Source: Bog-473 sp963742035 (GTDB taxonomy: Bacteria; Actinomycetota; Acidimicrobiia; Acidimicrobiales; RAAP-2). Taken from it: a stretch of 64,000 nt of DNA. The stretch lies in contig CAVUKH010000013.1 in assembly GCA_963742035.1 (NCBI GenBank), positions 186,001-250,000 of the forward strand. The letters run 5' to 3'. The position numbers and the translations under genes are program-made. Positions within the stretch are counted from its first letter, which is position 1. Each line of letters starts with the position of its first letter. Below the pieces are notes generated by a model. The model saw only the letters and a program-made list of their open reading frames with translations. It had not been told where the DNA came from and searched no databases. Below, one piece after another: positions 35,339-44,608 of this stretch.

Positions 35339-36976
35339 ATGCGCATGAGGTTGGTCGGGCAGGGGTCGAGTGATCTGGACCGAGGAGAAGTTCGAACGGG
35401 CCGCCGGCCGCACCGGGTACGGCGGAGTGGTCGGCTGGTTCTCTTCTTGGGGGCGGCGGGTGTTCTCGTCACGCCTTTGGCCCAGGCACTCTCGAACAGT
35501 GGACCTGCCGGGGCCTCGCCCTCCAACGTCGACCCCAACGGGGTGTTGAAGTACGGATTCGACCTCAACAACGAGTTCGACAACGACTTCGCGCCGGCCA
35601 CCGAGGAGAACGACTGCTCGTACACGGTCACGTCGAACATCTACCAGTCGATGGCCCAGCCGGGAAACACCGCCATCATGGGTGGTGTGGCCCAGAGCTG
35701 GACGATCTCGAACAACAGCAGCACGATCACCTTCCACATACGCCCCGGCCTCGAATTCTCCAACGGCCAGCCGGTGACGTCCACCGACGTGGCTGCCAGC
35801 CTGAACCACACCAAGACCAGCCCCCTGCGGTCATCGCTGTTCGCCATCTCGAGCATTCAGACGCCCGATCCTTCGACGGTGGTCGTCAATCTCAGTAAGC
35901 CGACCGCCGGTGACTTCCTTTGGGCATCGACCTACATAGACGGCCAGATCTACCCGGCCGGGTCGATCTCGACCCAGTCCACCCAGCCGGTCGGCGCCGG
36001 CCCCTACGTTCTCAAGAGCTACCGCCAGGGTTCGTCGATCGTGCTGGCGAAGAACCCCAAGTATTGGGACTCCAAGGCCTATCCGCTCGGCGGCGTGGAC
36101 TTCACCCAGGTGACGCAGGGGCCCGAAGCAGCCACGGCACTGACCTCCGGTGCCGTCGACATGATTGAGGTCGAGCCACAGAACTATCCCCAGCTCAAAA
36201 GCGATCCGAACATCGGGATCTCGACGACGAAGTCCTATGACTACATGGAGATTGAGCTGCGCCAGAACACCGGCCCGTTCGCCAACGAGAAGGTGCGATC
36301 GGCGCTCGAGTACGCCGTCGACCGGGCCGCCCTGAACAAGGTGGTGTTCGATGGGCTCGGGCAGCCGGCCTACCAACCCGTGCCGACGTGGTCGCCGGGC
36401 TACTCCAAGTCCCTTGGATCCACCGACGCCTACAGTCCCTCGAAAGCCAAGGCCATGCTCAAGGCGGCCGGCTACCCCCAGGGTGTGAAATTCAACCTCA
36501 TCATCCCGTCGGGCGACGCGACCTACGCCCGGGCCGCTGCACTTCTCCAATCGGAAATGGCGAGCGCCGGCTTCACGGCCAACTTGCAGCAGATTCCCGG
36601 CGCCGACTTCCTGACGGACGTGTACATCAAGAAGCAGGGCGACGCGGTACTCAGTGAGCAGCTCAGCAATGGTCCCGATCTCTCCAACAGCTTCGAAGCC
36701 CTCTTCGAGTCCTCCGGCTTCGTGGCCAACGCGCTGGGCTCCGTGAACCCCCAGCTGTCACCGCTGATTCAACAGGCGAATGCATCTCTGAGCCCCAGCC
36801 TGCAGGGCCCACTGATGCAGCAGATCGACAAGACGGTCATTCAGCAGGGACTCTTGGTTCCGCTGGCCTTCATGCCGTCCATCGTGGCCTACAACAAGAA
36901 TCGGGTGGGAGGAGACGTCGTTGCCCCGATCGGGCAGTGTCGCTCCGATCTGGCCGGTATCTACATCAAGAAGTAG
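35339..36976 (+). CDS. ABC transporter substrate-binding protein, family 5 (peptide/nickel type)
   Basis: A 545-residue secreted solute receptor. A basic N-region (about 1-32) and a hydrophobic core (LVLFLGAAGVLVTPLAQA) form a signal peptide, with likely cleavage after the AQA box near residue 50. There is no lipobox cysteine. The mature part has VAQSWTISNNSSTITFHIRP and GLEFSNGQPVTSTDVAASLN, the family 5 signature, then GAGPYVLKSYRQGSSIVLAK and NPKYW. It should bind peptides or other small solutes outside the membrane and pass them to the permeases encoded next. Start at ATG 35339 or the nearby ATG 35345. Confidence 0.92.
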   Translation: MRMRLVGQGSSDLDRGEVRTGRRPHRVRRSGRLVLFLGAAGVLVTPLAQALSNSGPAGASPSNVDPNGVLKYGFDLNNEFDNDFAPATEENDCSYTVTSNIYQSMAQPGNTAIMGGVAQSWTISNNSSTITFHIRPGLEFSNGQPVTSTDVAASLNHTKTSPLRSSLFAISSIQTPDPSTVVVNLSKPTAGDFLWASTYIDGQIYPAGSISTQSTQPVGAGPYVLKSYRQGSSIVLAKNPKYWDSKAYPLGGVDFTQVTQGPEAATALTSGAVDMIEVEPQNYPQLKSDPNIGISTTKSYDYMEIELRQNTGPFANEKVRSALEYAVDRAALNKVVFDGLGQPAYQPVPTWSPGYSKSLGSTDAYSPSKAKAMLKAAGYPQGVKFNLIIPSGDATYARAAALLQSEMASAGFTANLQQIPGADFLTDVYIKKQGDAVLSEQLSNGPDLSNSFEALFESSGFVANALGSVNPQLSPLIQQANASLSPSLQGPLMQQIDKTVIQQGLLVPLAFMPSIVAYNKNRVGGDVVAPIGQCRSDLAGIYIKK

Positions 36977-37061
36977 TCATCGCCGGCATGGGTCGCATGA
37001 GGATTCCCGGGATGTCGGAGCTGTGCCGCCCCTTCGGCTTCCGCTGAGCTAACCGGCGGCA

Positions 37062-38030
37062 ATGGCATCCGGTAGCGGTTCGCTCCCGACGTTCGTCGCC
37101 CGTCGGCTGCTCATCACGATTTTGCTGTTGTTCCTGATCTCCCTTGGCGTCTACTCGCTGATCCTCATCATCCCGGGCAACCCGGCCATCGCCCTGGCCG
37201 GAGGCACCAAGGCGACGCCGGCCGAGATCGCCAAAATCACTGCGCAATTGCACTTGAACGAGGGATTCTTCGTTCAATACTGGAACTGGCTCAGAGCGGC
37301 CCTGAGCGGCAACCTCGGCAACTCGCTCTTCAACAACGAGACGGTGGAATCGGGTATCGCGGCCCGGTTCCCGGTCACACTGAGCGTGGCCGCCGGGGGC
37401 ATGATCCTTGCCATCCTGATCGGACTTCCGGCTGGGATCGTGTCCGGGCTGCACCAAGGCACGGCCCGCGACCGCGGTGTCACCGTGGGTTCGAGCATCG
37501 CGGTGGCCATCCCCGACTTCTGGCTGGCCATGATCCTCATCATCATCTTCGCCGTCAAGCTGGAATGGCTTCCCGCGCTCGGCTATACGCCATTGACGCA
37601 GTCACCGGCGGAATGGTTCCAGGACCTGCTCCTGCCATGGCTCGCGCTCGGTATCGGCGGGTCAGCCGTGATCGCGCGCCAAGTGCGCGGTGCCCTCATC
37701 GACACCCTCGATCAGGACTACATGCGAACTGCCGTGGCGAAGGGCCTCAGCCCGCGCATGGTGGTGGGGAAGCACGCCCTCAAGAACGCCCTCAGCCCTG
37801 CGGTCACGGTGATCGGCATTCAGTTCGGCTACCTGCTCGGGGGCACGCTCATCATCGAGCAGATCTTTTCGCTACCGGGATTGGGCACCTACATCATTCA
37901 GGCGATCAACGACAAGGACATACCGGAGATCCAGGGGGTCGTGCTGGTCGTGGCGACCGCGTTCGTGCTGATCAACCTCGTCGTCGACATCATCTACGCC
38001 TACCTCAATCCCAAGATCCGACTGTCGTGA
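37062..38030 (+). CDS. ABC transporter permease, DppB/OppB type
   Basis: A 322-residue permease with six hydrophobic helices. It begins with VARRLLITILLLFLISLGVY, the usual first helix of DppB-type subunits, then RFPVTLSVAAGGMILAILIG and the EAA loop MRTAVAKGLSPRMVVGKHAL, which contacts the ATPase. LNGTL-like GYLLGGTLIIEQIFSLPGLG and the final helix (AFVLINLVVDIIYAYLNPKI) complete the pattern. It lies 85 bp after the binding-protein gene and 10 bp before the fused permease-ATPase gene, so this is one operon. Confidence 0.94.
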   Translation: MASGSGSLPTFVARRLLITILLLFLISLGVYSLILIIPGNPAIALAGGTKATPAEIAKITAQLHLNEGFFVQYWNWLRAALSGNLGNSLFNNETVESGIAARFPVTLSVAAGGMILAILIGLPAGIVSGLHQGTARDRGVTVGSSIAVAIPDFWLAMILIIIFAVKLEWLPALGYTPLTQSPAEWFQDLLLPWLALGIGGSAVIARQVRGALIDTLDQDYMRTAVAKGLSPRMVVGKHALKNALSPAVTVIGIQFGYLLGGTLIIEQIFSLPGLGTYIIQAINDKDIPEIQGVVLVVATAFVLINLVVDIIYAYLNPKIRLS

Positions 38031-38040
38031 GCGGGCCTCA

Positions 38041-41000
38041 ATGACCTCCTGGAGCCCACCCGATGCCGGCGACCCTTTCGTCGGTCTCAACGCCGTCCCC
38101 GAGACGGGGGACAGTCCCGACGAGATCCCGCAACGCCGCCCCGGGTTCTGGGTCCGGTTCCTCCATCAGCACTGGGCCATCGCCGGACTGATCTTCCTCG
38201 TGGTCGTCATCGTCGCAGCGATCTTTGCTCCGCTGGTCGCGCCGCACCCCCCGAACGCGCAGGACATCAACGCCATCAACGCCCCGCCCTCGTTCACACA
38301 CCTGCTCGGGACGGACGACCTCGGGCGCGACATCCTGAGCCGTCTGATCTGGGGCGCCCGTATCTCGCTGCGGGCGGCCTTCGAGATCGTGGGTATGGCC
38401 GCGGTTGTCGCCATCCCGCTCGGCCTCATTGCCGGCTTCTTCCGCGGAGCCGCGGACAGCGTGATCATGCGGACGATGGACGCGCTCTTCTCCTTCCCCC
38501 CGTTGATCCTGGCCCTGACGGTGGCCGCGCTTCTTGGCGCCGACGTCAATGACGCGGCCATCGCCATCGCCATCGTGTTCGTGCCGAGCTTCGTCCGGTT
38601 GCTCCGCGGCGAGGTCATCGCGGTCCGCGAGGAGGCGTATATCGAGTCGGCCCGAAGTCTTGGTGCCACCTCCAACCGCCTGTTGGCGCGCCACGTGCTG
38701 CCCAACGTCGCGTCACCCATCATCATTCAGCTGGCGTTGTCCCTTGGCTTCGCGCTCCTGACCGAGGCCGGCCTGAGCTTCCTCGGCATCGGGGAGCAGC
38801 CGCCGACTCCCAGCTGGGGCGGCATGCTGCAGGAGGGCTTTCAGTTCATCAACTCCGCTCCGTGGGCCGTCATCTTCCCCGGCATCGCCATCATGCTGAC
38901 GGTACTGGCCTTCAACCTGGTGGCCGATGGCCTGCGCGATTCGTTGGGGCGGGAGCGGCCGGCCGGGAGCGGCCTCGTCGGCGGGGAGGGATCCGCCCGT
39001 CGTGGTCGCCTGGCCCGGCTCGGCTTGACCGGCAGGGGAGAGGCGGTGTCACCCACAATGGTGGTGCCCTCCTCGGCACTTCTCGAAGTCAACAGCTTGC
39101 GGATCGAATTCCTGACTCGGCAGGAGTGGCTCCCGGTCATGGAGGACGCCACCTTCTCGGTGCAACGTGGGAAGACGCTTGGTCTGGTCGGTGAGAGCGG
39201 CTCGGGCAAGACGGTGTCAGCGCTCGCGGTGATGGGCCTCCTTCCGGCTGCGGTCTCGCGCGTGGCCGGATCCATCCTGTTCGAACAGCAGGAGCTCACC
39301 ACGCTCGGCCAGGCCGGTCTGCGCAAGCTCCGCGGGAACGACATCGCGATGATCTTCCAGGAGCCGATGACGAGCTTGAACCCCGCGTACACGGTCGGCA
39401 ATCAGATCGCCGAGCAGGTACGCACGCACCGGGGCATCAGCCGGGCCGACGCGTGGACCGTTGCCGTCGAGATGCTCGACCGGGTGGAGATACCGGGGGC
39501 GGTGACTCGGGCCCAGGATTACCCGCACGCGTTTTCGGGTGGCATGCGACAACGGGTCATGATCGCCATGGCGCTGTCGTGCTCACCCAAGCTCCTGATC
39601 GCTGACGAGCCCACCACGGCCCTCGATGTGACGACCCAAGCGCAGATCGTCGAGCTGCTCCACGCGTTGCAGCGTGAAGAAGACATGGCCATGATCTTCG
39701 TGACGCACGATCTGGGCGTGATCGCGGACGTCGCCGACGACGTGGTGGTGATGTACGCCGGTCAGATCGTCGAGCACAGAACGGCGGTGGATCTCTTTGC
39801 TCGACCCCAGCACCCTTATACCGAAGCACTGCTCCATGCCATCCCACAGCTCACGCCGAGGGGCGAGCCCCTGCACGCCATCCCGGGCATGGTGCCGCGT
39901 CCGGACCAGTTCCCGGCCGGCTGCCGTTTCGCCCCGCGCTGTTCCTACGCACAGGAGGCCTGTGCCGCGGCGCCCGTGCCTCTGCGGGCGGTCTCCGTGG
40001 CGGACGACGTCTCCGTCGGCACGGGGACGGACAGCCCTGCGACCGTTTCCCTGGCTCGTTGTGTCCGCCAGGACGACCTGACGCTGTCCGGCCCATCGTC
40101 GCAGCCCGATGGCGCCCTGGCACCCACGCTTCCCGGGGAGACGGCACCGTCGACCGAGCTCGAGACGCCGGTGCTCCAGGTGACCGGTCTGGTCAAGGAT
40201 TTCCCGCTCAGAAGTGGTGTGCTCCGTCGGGTCAGCGGCTCGGTCCGAGCGGTTGACCAGGTCAGCCTGAGCATCCAGCCCGGCACGACGCTGGGCTTGG
40301 TCGGTGAGAGTGGCTCGGGCAAATCGACCCTGGCGCGGGTGGTGCTCCGGCTCGTTGACCCGACCGGCGGGACGGTCGTGGTCAACGGGAAGGACATCAC
40401 CTCCCTGCGCGGACCCTCGCTGCGCCGGTACCGAGATTCGATGCAGATGGTGTTCCAGGACCCCTACTCGTCGCTCGACCCCAAGCAGAGCATCGCCGAC
40501 ATCGTCGGCGAGCCGCTGGCCATCCACACGTCGATGAGCCGGGCCGAGCGGGAGCACCGGGTGGTGGAGCTCCTGTCCCAGGTGGGTATCGGTTCCCACG
40601 CCCTCTCGCGCCAACCGCACGAGTTCTCCGGCGGGCAACGTCAGCGGATCGCCATCGCCCGCGCACTGGCACTCGAGCCGCGGCTGCTCGTGTGCGACGA
40701 GCCGGTCAGCGCGCTCGATGTATCCACCCAGTCACAGGTGATCAACCTGCTGACCGACTTGCAGCATTCGCTCGGGGTCGCCTACCTCTTCATCGCCCAC
40801 GATCTGTCGGTGGTCCGGCATATCAGTGACCGCATCGCCGTGATGTACCTCGGACAGATCGTCGAAGAGGGCGATGCGGACGAAGTCTATGAGCGACCCT
40901 CGCATCCCTATACGGCCGCCCTCCTCTCCTCCATTCCGGTCCCTGACCCTGCTCGACAGCACGAGCGGAAGCGGGTCCTGCTGCGGGGCGAGGTCAGCGA

Positions 41001-41199
41001 GGCGATGGCAGCCGGGCAGGGCTGTCGGTTCCGAGACCGCTGTCCCTTCGCCATGGAGATCTGCGGCGTCGTCGAGCCGGAGCCGTACCGCACCCGGGAC
41101 GGCACCACCGTCCGCTGTCACTTGCATACGTCCGGTCCGGAGCTGGCGGGCAGCTCCGTCCTGTCGCTCGACCAGGCCTCGAAGCGGGTGCAGGTCTGA
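38041..41199 (+). CDS. fused ABC permease (DppC type) - ATPase (DppD type) - ATPase (DppF type)
   Basis: One 1052-residue frame carries three subunits normally made separately. Residues 1-300: DppC-like permease (helix at 45-66, HLLGTDDLGRDILSRLIWGA, EAA loop at 197-222). Residues 345-680: DppD-like ATPase with Walker A G384-T391 (GESGSGKT), signature FSGGMRQRV (498-506), Walker B LLIADEP. Residues 710-1045: DppF-like ATPase with Walker A GESGSGKS (755-762), FSGGQRQR (861-868), LLVCDEP. Each ATPase ends in the C-x5-C-x6-C cluster found after oligopeptide ATPases. At residue 336, AGGGGAGAGGCG is followed by GTG (39046), which could be an internal translation start left from an ancestral gene boundary. 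Confidence 0.93.
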   Translation: MTSWSPPDAGDPFVGLNAVPETGDSPDEIPQRRPGFWVRFLHQHWAIAGLIFLVVVIVAAIFAPLVAPHPPNAQDINAINAPPSFTHLLGTDDLGRDILSRLIWGARISLRAAFEIVGMAAVVAIPLGLIAGFFRGAADSVIMRTMDALFSFPPLILALTVAALLGADVNDAAIAIAIVFVPSFVRLLRGEVIAVREEAYIESARSLGATSNRLLARHVLPNVASPIIIQLALSLGFALLTEAGLSFLGIGEQPPTPSWGGMLQEGFQFINSAPWAVIFPGIAIMLTVLAFNLVADGLRDSLGRERPAGSGLVGGEGSARRGRLARLGLTGRGEAVSPTMVVPSSALLEVNSLRIEFLTRQEWLPVMEDATFSVQRGKTLGLVGESGSGKTVSALAVMGLLPAAVSRVAGSILFEQQELTTLGQAGLRKLRGNDIAMIFQEPMTSLNPAYTVGNQIAEQVRTHRGISRADAWTVAVEMLDRVEIPGAVTRAQDYPHAFSGGMRQRVMIAMALSCSPKLLIADEPTTALDVTTQAQIVELLHALQREEDMAMIFVTHDLGVIADVADDVVVMYAGQIVEHRTAVDLFARPQHPYTEALLHAIPQLTPRGEPLHAIPGMVPRPDQFPAGCRFAPRCSYAQEACAAAPVPLRAVSVADDVSVGTGTDSPATVSLARCVRQDDLTLSGPSSQPDGALAPTLPGETAPSTELETPVLQVTGLVKDFPLRSGVLRRVSGSVRAVDQVSLSIQPGTTLGLVGESGSGKSTLARVVLRLVDPTGGTVVVNGKDITSLRGPSLRRYRDSMQMVFQDPYSSLDPKQSIADIVGEPLAIHTSMSRAEREHRVVELLSQVGIGSHALSRQPHEFSGGQRQRIAIARALALEPRLLVCDEPVSALDVSTQSQVINLLTDLQHSLGVAYLFIAHDLSVVRHISDRIAVMYLGQIVEEGDADEVYERPSHPYTAALLSSIPVPDPARQHERKRVLLRGEVSEAMAAGQGCRFRDRCPFAMEICGVVEPEPYRTRDGTTVRCHLHTSGPELAGSSVLSLDQASKRVQV

Positions 41200-41212
41200 G
41201 CGACCCACCGGG

Positions 41213-41929
41213 TCAGTGGCCGGCGATCTGACCGCCGTCGACATGCAGGATCTCACCCGTCACAAAGGGCGAGGACTCCAGGAAGAGGATGGCATCGACG
41301 ATGTCGCTGACTTGGCCGACGTGTCCGACAGGAGGTAGTCGAGGCCCCAGCGAGGCGTAGCTCTCTGGGGGCTGGACCGGCGTCTGAATGATCCCAGGCG
41401 AGACCGCGTTGACCCGGATGCCGCGCGACGCGTATTCGACGGCGAGTGACCTGGTCGCTGCGGCAAGACCGCCCTTGGTGAGCGCGGTGAGGAGGGACGG
41501 TGCGCTGGCGTCGGCGACGTCGACAAGGGTCGTGGTGATGTTCACGACATGTCCGGTTCCCCTGTCCAGCATGTGCCTGACCGCCAGCTGGGTCAGGTGA
41601 AAGAAACCCGTGAGATTGACCCCGACCATCGCTGCGTAGTCGTCGGCCGTGTAGTCGGTGAACGGTTTGGAGACGTACATCCCCGCGTTGTTGACCAAGG
41701 TGTCGATGCGCCCGAAATGCTCCAACGTGCTGTCGACGATGCGTTCGGCCGTGGCGGGATCCGAAACGTCTCCGGCCACCGTGAGGATGATCGGATCCGC
41801 GGTCGGAGCAATGGTCCGGGAGGTGGCAACGACCGCCCACTCGTGGCGCCGGTAGCCGTCGACGATGCCGGCTCCGATGCCCTGGGAGCCTCCGGTGACG
41901 ATCGCGACCTTGCGATCGGGAGCAGTCAT
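41213..41929 (-). CDS. SDR family oxidoreductase lacking the catalytic tyrosine
   Basis: A 238-residue classical-length SDR: VAIVTGGSQGIGAGIVDGY (cofactor loop), NNAG at 80-83, VNAVSPGIIQTP and GEILHVDGGQ at the end. In place of the active-site Y-x3-K, the segment reads SLLTALTKGGL, so Lys152 is kept but the Tyr position (148) is Thr, and the partner Ser position is not conserved either. I recall a subfamily with the same ALTKGG or SLTKGG change, so this is probably not a sequencing error. The reaction is unknown and might not be a standard dehydrogenation. It converges with the transporter operon (13 bp apart) and is followed upstream by the isomerase-fold gene. Confidence 0.9.
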   Translation of the reverse strand: MTAPDRKVAIVTGGSQGIGAGIVDGYRRHEWAVVATSRTIAPTADPIILTVAGDVSDPATAERIVDSTLEHFGRIDTLVNNAGMYVSKPFTDYTADDYAAMVGVNLTGFFHLTQLAVRHMLDRGTGHVVNITTTLVDVADASAPSLLTALTKGGLAAATRSLAVEYASRGIRVNAVSPGIIQTPVQPPESYASLGPRLPPVGHVGQVSDIVDAILFLESSPFVTGEILHVDGGQIAGH

Positions 41930-41942
41930 GGCCCTCCTCCCC

Positions 41943-42560
41943 TCAGGTGTCCATCAACGCGGGGTCGCTCGGGTGGATGCTGAGCTGCAGCGTGTCCACG
42001 CTGAACCAGTCGGGCCGCGGGAGCGACCCCAAAAGGGTCTGCATCTCTGCGGAGTTCAGGGCCTGCCAGAGCCCGAGCGTTCGCCCGTGGCCCGGCAGCC
42101 GCCACAGCCGCTCGAGGAGGCCGCGCTCGGCCAGGTCCCGCGCCCGTGTGGCCTCCTCGGTGCCCGCTTCGTCGACAAGCTGACTCGGGATGTCCGGTGG
42201 CAGGGTGGCGGTGAAGGTCGTGAAGAACTCGCTGCCGGCGTCCTTTGGCGCAGGGGATCGAGGTCGGCCCGCCCTGCCTGGGTCGTTCGGGTGGGGCCGA
42301 AGCCCGACGATGTGATCGCTGCGCCACACTCGAAGCGGCATGGAGCGGAGCACGCCTTCGAGTTCTGCCCGGTCGGCCGCGTCGAACAGGCCGAGCGTGC
42401 GCCATTCGCCCGCCCGCAACGGAGGTCGCCACAAACGGAGAAGACGACCCTCCATGGCGAGCTGTCGCGAGTGCGCCGCCTCCCGGGCCTTGACGTCCTC
42501 GACCTCGGCCTCGGACGTCCCCTCGGGGACGTGCGTCGTCATGGTGACCAGATTCTCCAT
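41943..42560 (-). CDS. tandem muconolactone-isomerase-fold protein
   Basis: A 205-residue protein made of two copies of the approximately 90-residue muconolactone delta-isomerase (MIase) domain. Copy 1: MENLVTMTTHVPEGTSEAEV, then GRLLRLWRPPLRAGEWRTLG and HPNDP at about residue 93. Copy 2: FFTTFTATLPPDIPSQLVDE, LLERLWRLPGHGRTLGLWQA and HPSDP at the end. Each ends with the same HPxDP box, showing internal duplication. MIases normally act as multimers in catechol catabolism, so a fused pair could be one or two active sites. The start is ATG 42560, because family-like sequence begins there. It lies 13 bp before the SDR gene on the same strand. Confidence 0.88.
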   Translation of the reverse strand: MENLVTMTTHVPEGTSEAEVEDVKAREAAHSRQLAMEGRLLRLWRPPLRAGEWRTLGLFDAADRAELEGVLRSMPLRVWRSDHIVGLRPHPNDPGRAGRPRSPAPKDAGSEFFTTFTATLPPDIPSQLVDEAGTEEATRARDLAERGLLERLWRLPGHGRTLGLWQALNSAEMQTLLGSLPRPDWFSVDTLQLSIHPSDPALMDT

Positions 42561-42636
42561 GTGTGGCGCCGTCAGGCCTCGCTGCCTGACGGGGAGTGCG
42601 GTGTCTCTGATCCTCTGGTCACCGCCCCTCCATCCG

Positions 42637-44007
42637 TCAACTCGCCATGATCGGTTCCATGCCACTCGGCGCCGACCCTGACGCGATGTCGTCACGGAGA
42701 ACCTTGAGCGCGGTGACGTAGATCTCGGAGAAGGTCGGGAAGGGCTGAATGGTGTCAGCGAGAATGTCGAGAGGAAGGTGGCCACGGATCGCCAGCGTGG
42801 CCTGCTGGAGCCATTCGCCCGCCTCGGGTCCGAGCGCGTAAGCACCGGTCAGTCGCTGGCCGTCGCTGAGCAGCGTGATGAATCCCTTGCTGTCGGCGTA
42901 CGCCCGTGAGTAGGTCGCAGTCTTCGCAATTTCGGTGAGGGGGACGGTCGCGCTGAAGCGGCCGGCGGTCGCGCCCACGGCGGCCGCCTGGGGGTCCGTG
43001 TAGACGACACGGGGGACCGCCTCATAGTTCGCTTTCCTGGGCGTGCCCAGAATGTTCGCTGCGACGACCTCGCCCTGGTATTTGCCCACATGGGTCAGCG
43101 GCCAGATCCCATTGACGTCACCGATTGCCCAGAGACCGTCCGCGGCGCGGAGGTGGGCGTCGACGGGGACACCGTGGGCGTCCTCTTCGACGCCGACGGT
43201 GTCGAGCCCGAGTCCGCGGACCCGCGGCCGCCTTCCCGTGGCGACGAGTATCCGGTCGCCTTTGAGCTGACGTCCGTCGTCGACCTCGAGAACGTAGTCT
43301 TCACCGTCACGCCGTGCCGCGCTGACGTTCGCCGAGAGGACCAGCTCGATACCCTCGTGTTGCAGCGCTTCGCCGAGGGCCTCGCCGAGCGGCGCCGGCT
43401 CCCGGCCCAGCACATGCTCGGCCATGTCGATGATCACCGCCTCGCCGCCGAGTCGACGCACGACCTGCCCCATCTCAACCCCGACCGGCCCACCACCCAA
43501 AATGAGCAGGCGGCGCGGGACCGCCTTCATCGACGTGGCCTCGCGACTGCCCCAAATGCCGTCGAGGTCCCGGAGGCCCGGGACCGGTGGGACCACGGGG
43601 TCGGCGCCGTTGGCCAGGACGACGTGGTCCGCGGTGTGGCGCACACCGTCGATCTCGACGACGCCGCGCCCCGCCAGCCGTCCCGAGCCGCGGAGCAGGT
43701 CTATTCCGTGATCTGCCAGCCAGCGCTCTTGTCCCGCATCCGAGTAGTCCGAGACCATGAAGTCTCGCCAGGCGAAGACCGCCTCCACGTCGACCTCGGC
43801 GCTCGAGACGGCGTCCCGGGCTCCTTGGACGGCCTCACCCGGTCGCAGCAGCGTCTTGGACGGAATACAGGCCCAGTAGGAGCACTCGCCCCCGACGAGT
43901 TCACGCTCGACGACGGCCACGCGCAGGCCACCCTCCGCCAAGGCGCCGGCGCAGTGCTCGCCCGGCGAGCCCCCGCCCAGCACAATGACGTCGTAGTCGT
44001 TACTCAT
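42637..44007 (-). CDS. FAD-dependent pyridine nucleotide-disulfide oxidoreductase (Lpd/MerA-like)
   Basis: A 456-residue flavoprotein. FAD-binding YDVIVLGGGSPGEHCAGALA, redox pair Cys42-Cys47 (GGECSYWACIPSK), NAD(P) motif LLILGGGPVGVEMGQVVRRL and the second FAD contact LWAIGDVNGIWPLTH are all present. The dimerisation domain has RVVYTDPQAAAVG and ends PFPTFSEIYVTALKVL. In lipoamide dehydrogenases this place reads HPTxSE, with a catalytic His; here the His is replaced by Phe (PFPTFSE). The protein therefore may reduce another acceptor or act as a mercuric-reductase-like or NAD(P)H oxidoreductase. It is upstream of the isomerase/SDR pair by 76 bp, same strand. Confidence 0.92.
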   Translation of the reverse strand: MSNDYDVIVLGGGSPGEHCAGALAEGGLRVAVVERELVGGECSYWACIPSKTLLRPGEAVQGARDAVSSAEVDVEAVFAWRDFMVSDYSDAGQERWLADHGIDLLRGSGRLAGRGVVEIDGVRHTADHVVLANGADPVVPPVPGLRDLDGIWGSREATSMKAVPRRLLILGGGPVGVEMGQVVRRLGGEAVIIDMAEHVLGREPAPLGEALGEALQHEGIELVLSANVSAARRDGEDYVLEVDDGRQLKGDRILVATGRRPRVRGLGLDTVGVEEDAHGVPVDAHLRAADGLWAIGDVNGIWPLTHVGKYQGEVVAANILGTPRKANYEAVPRVVYTDPQAAAVGATAGRFSATVPLTEIAKTATYSRAYADSKGFITLLSDGQRLTGAYALGPEAGEWLQQATLAIRGHLPLDILADTIQPFPTFSEIYVTALKVLRDDIASGSAPSGMEPIMAS

Positions 44008-44608
44008 GGCGGGAGCCCCGGGGCCCGGCCGCCACGTCGTGCTCGCCGCCAGTCGTACGTTGCGTGCCGGCGCTGACGGTACTCATCTCAGCCCTCCGTT
44101 CGTTGGGCGTTCCCTGATTGCCTGGCGCAGCCGGCAACCCACGCAACGCCGCGAGACGACTGCGGGAGGGCTTCCTGGTTGACGCTTCGACCCTGTGACG
44201 ACCGACGACGCCTCGCTGGGCGTCGGTTCACTTTTCCTCGCTGACGAGGGAAAGTCAAGGGTCCCTGGGCGGTCCGGGCGGGAGCCCTCCATCCCGGTCC
44301 GGGGCGGCACCTTCGAGGTGGCCGGCCCCTCTGCGGTCTCCTGTGCGCTCATCTGGTCGAGCCAGGGTGAGTGTTCGCGGTTGGCCGCCGTGGCCGGCGA
44401 TCGTCCTCGCGCTGAAGTCTGGCCGGTGCGCCCGCTCGTTCGGCCTCCATGATGGCGTCGGTCGCAGCAGGCAGAGAGTGGTTGAGGACGAGCTCGTTGT
44501 CGTCAACGTCTCCTTGCCGTCGCGCCGCGACGTGGCCATGGCGCTGCGTCAGCACCGGCGGATCTCCGGGGGTCCGAGGATATTGGTGTGGGCCGGATAC
44601 TGTTTGGC
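44008..44608. other. non-coding stretch, about 600 bp
   Basis: A divergent region between the disulfide oxidoreductase (minus) and the DUF202 pair (plus). It contains an 11-bp hairpin at 44230-44255. Open frames of 80-94 codons lack motifs. Confidence 0.4.
44230..44255. other. stable hairpin
   Basis: ACTTTTCCTCG and CGAGGGAAAGT form an 11-bp stem with one T-G wobble and a four-base loop. It lies about 220 bases upstream of the oxidoreductase start and could be a terminator, attenuator or leader structure. Confidence 0.4.
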
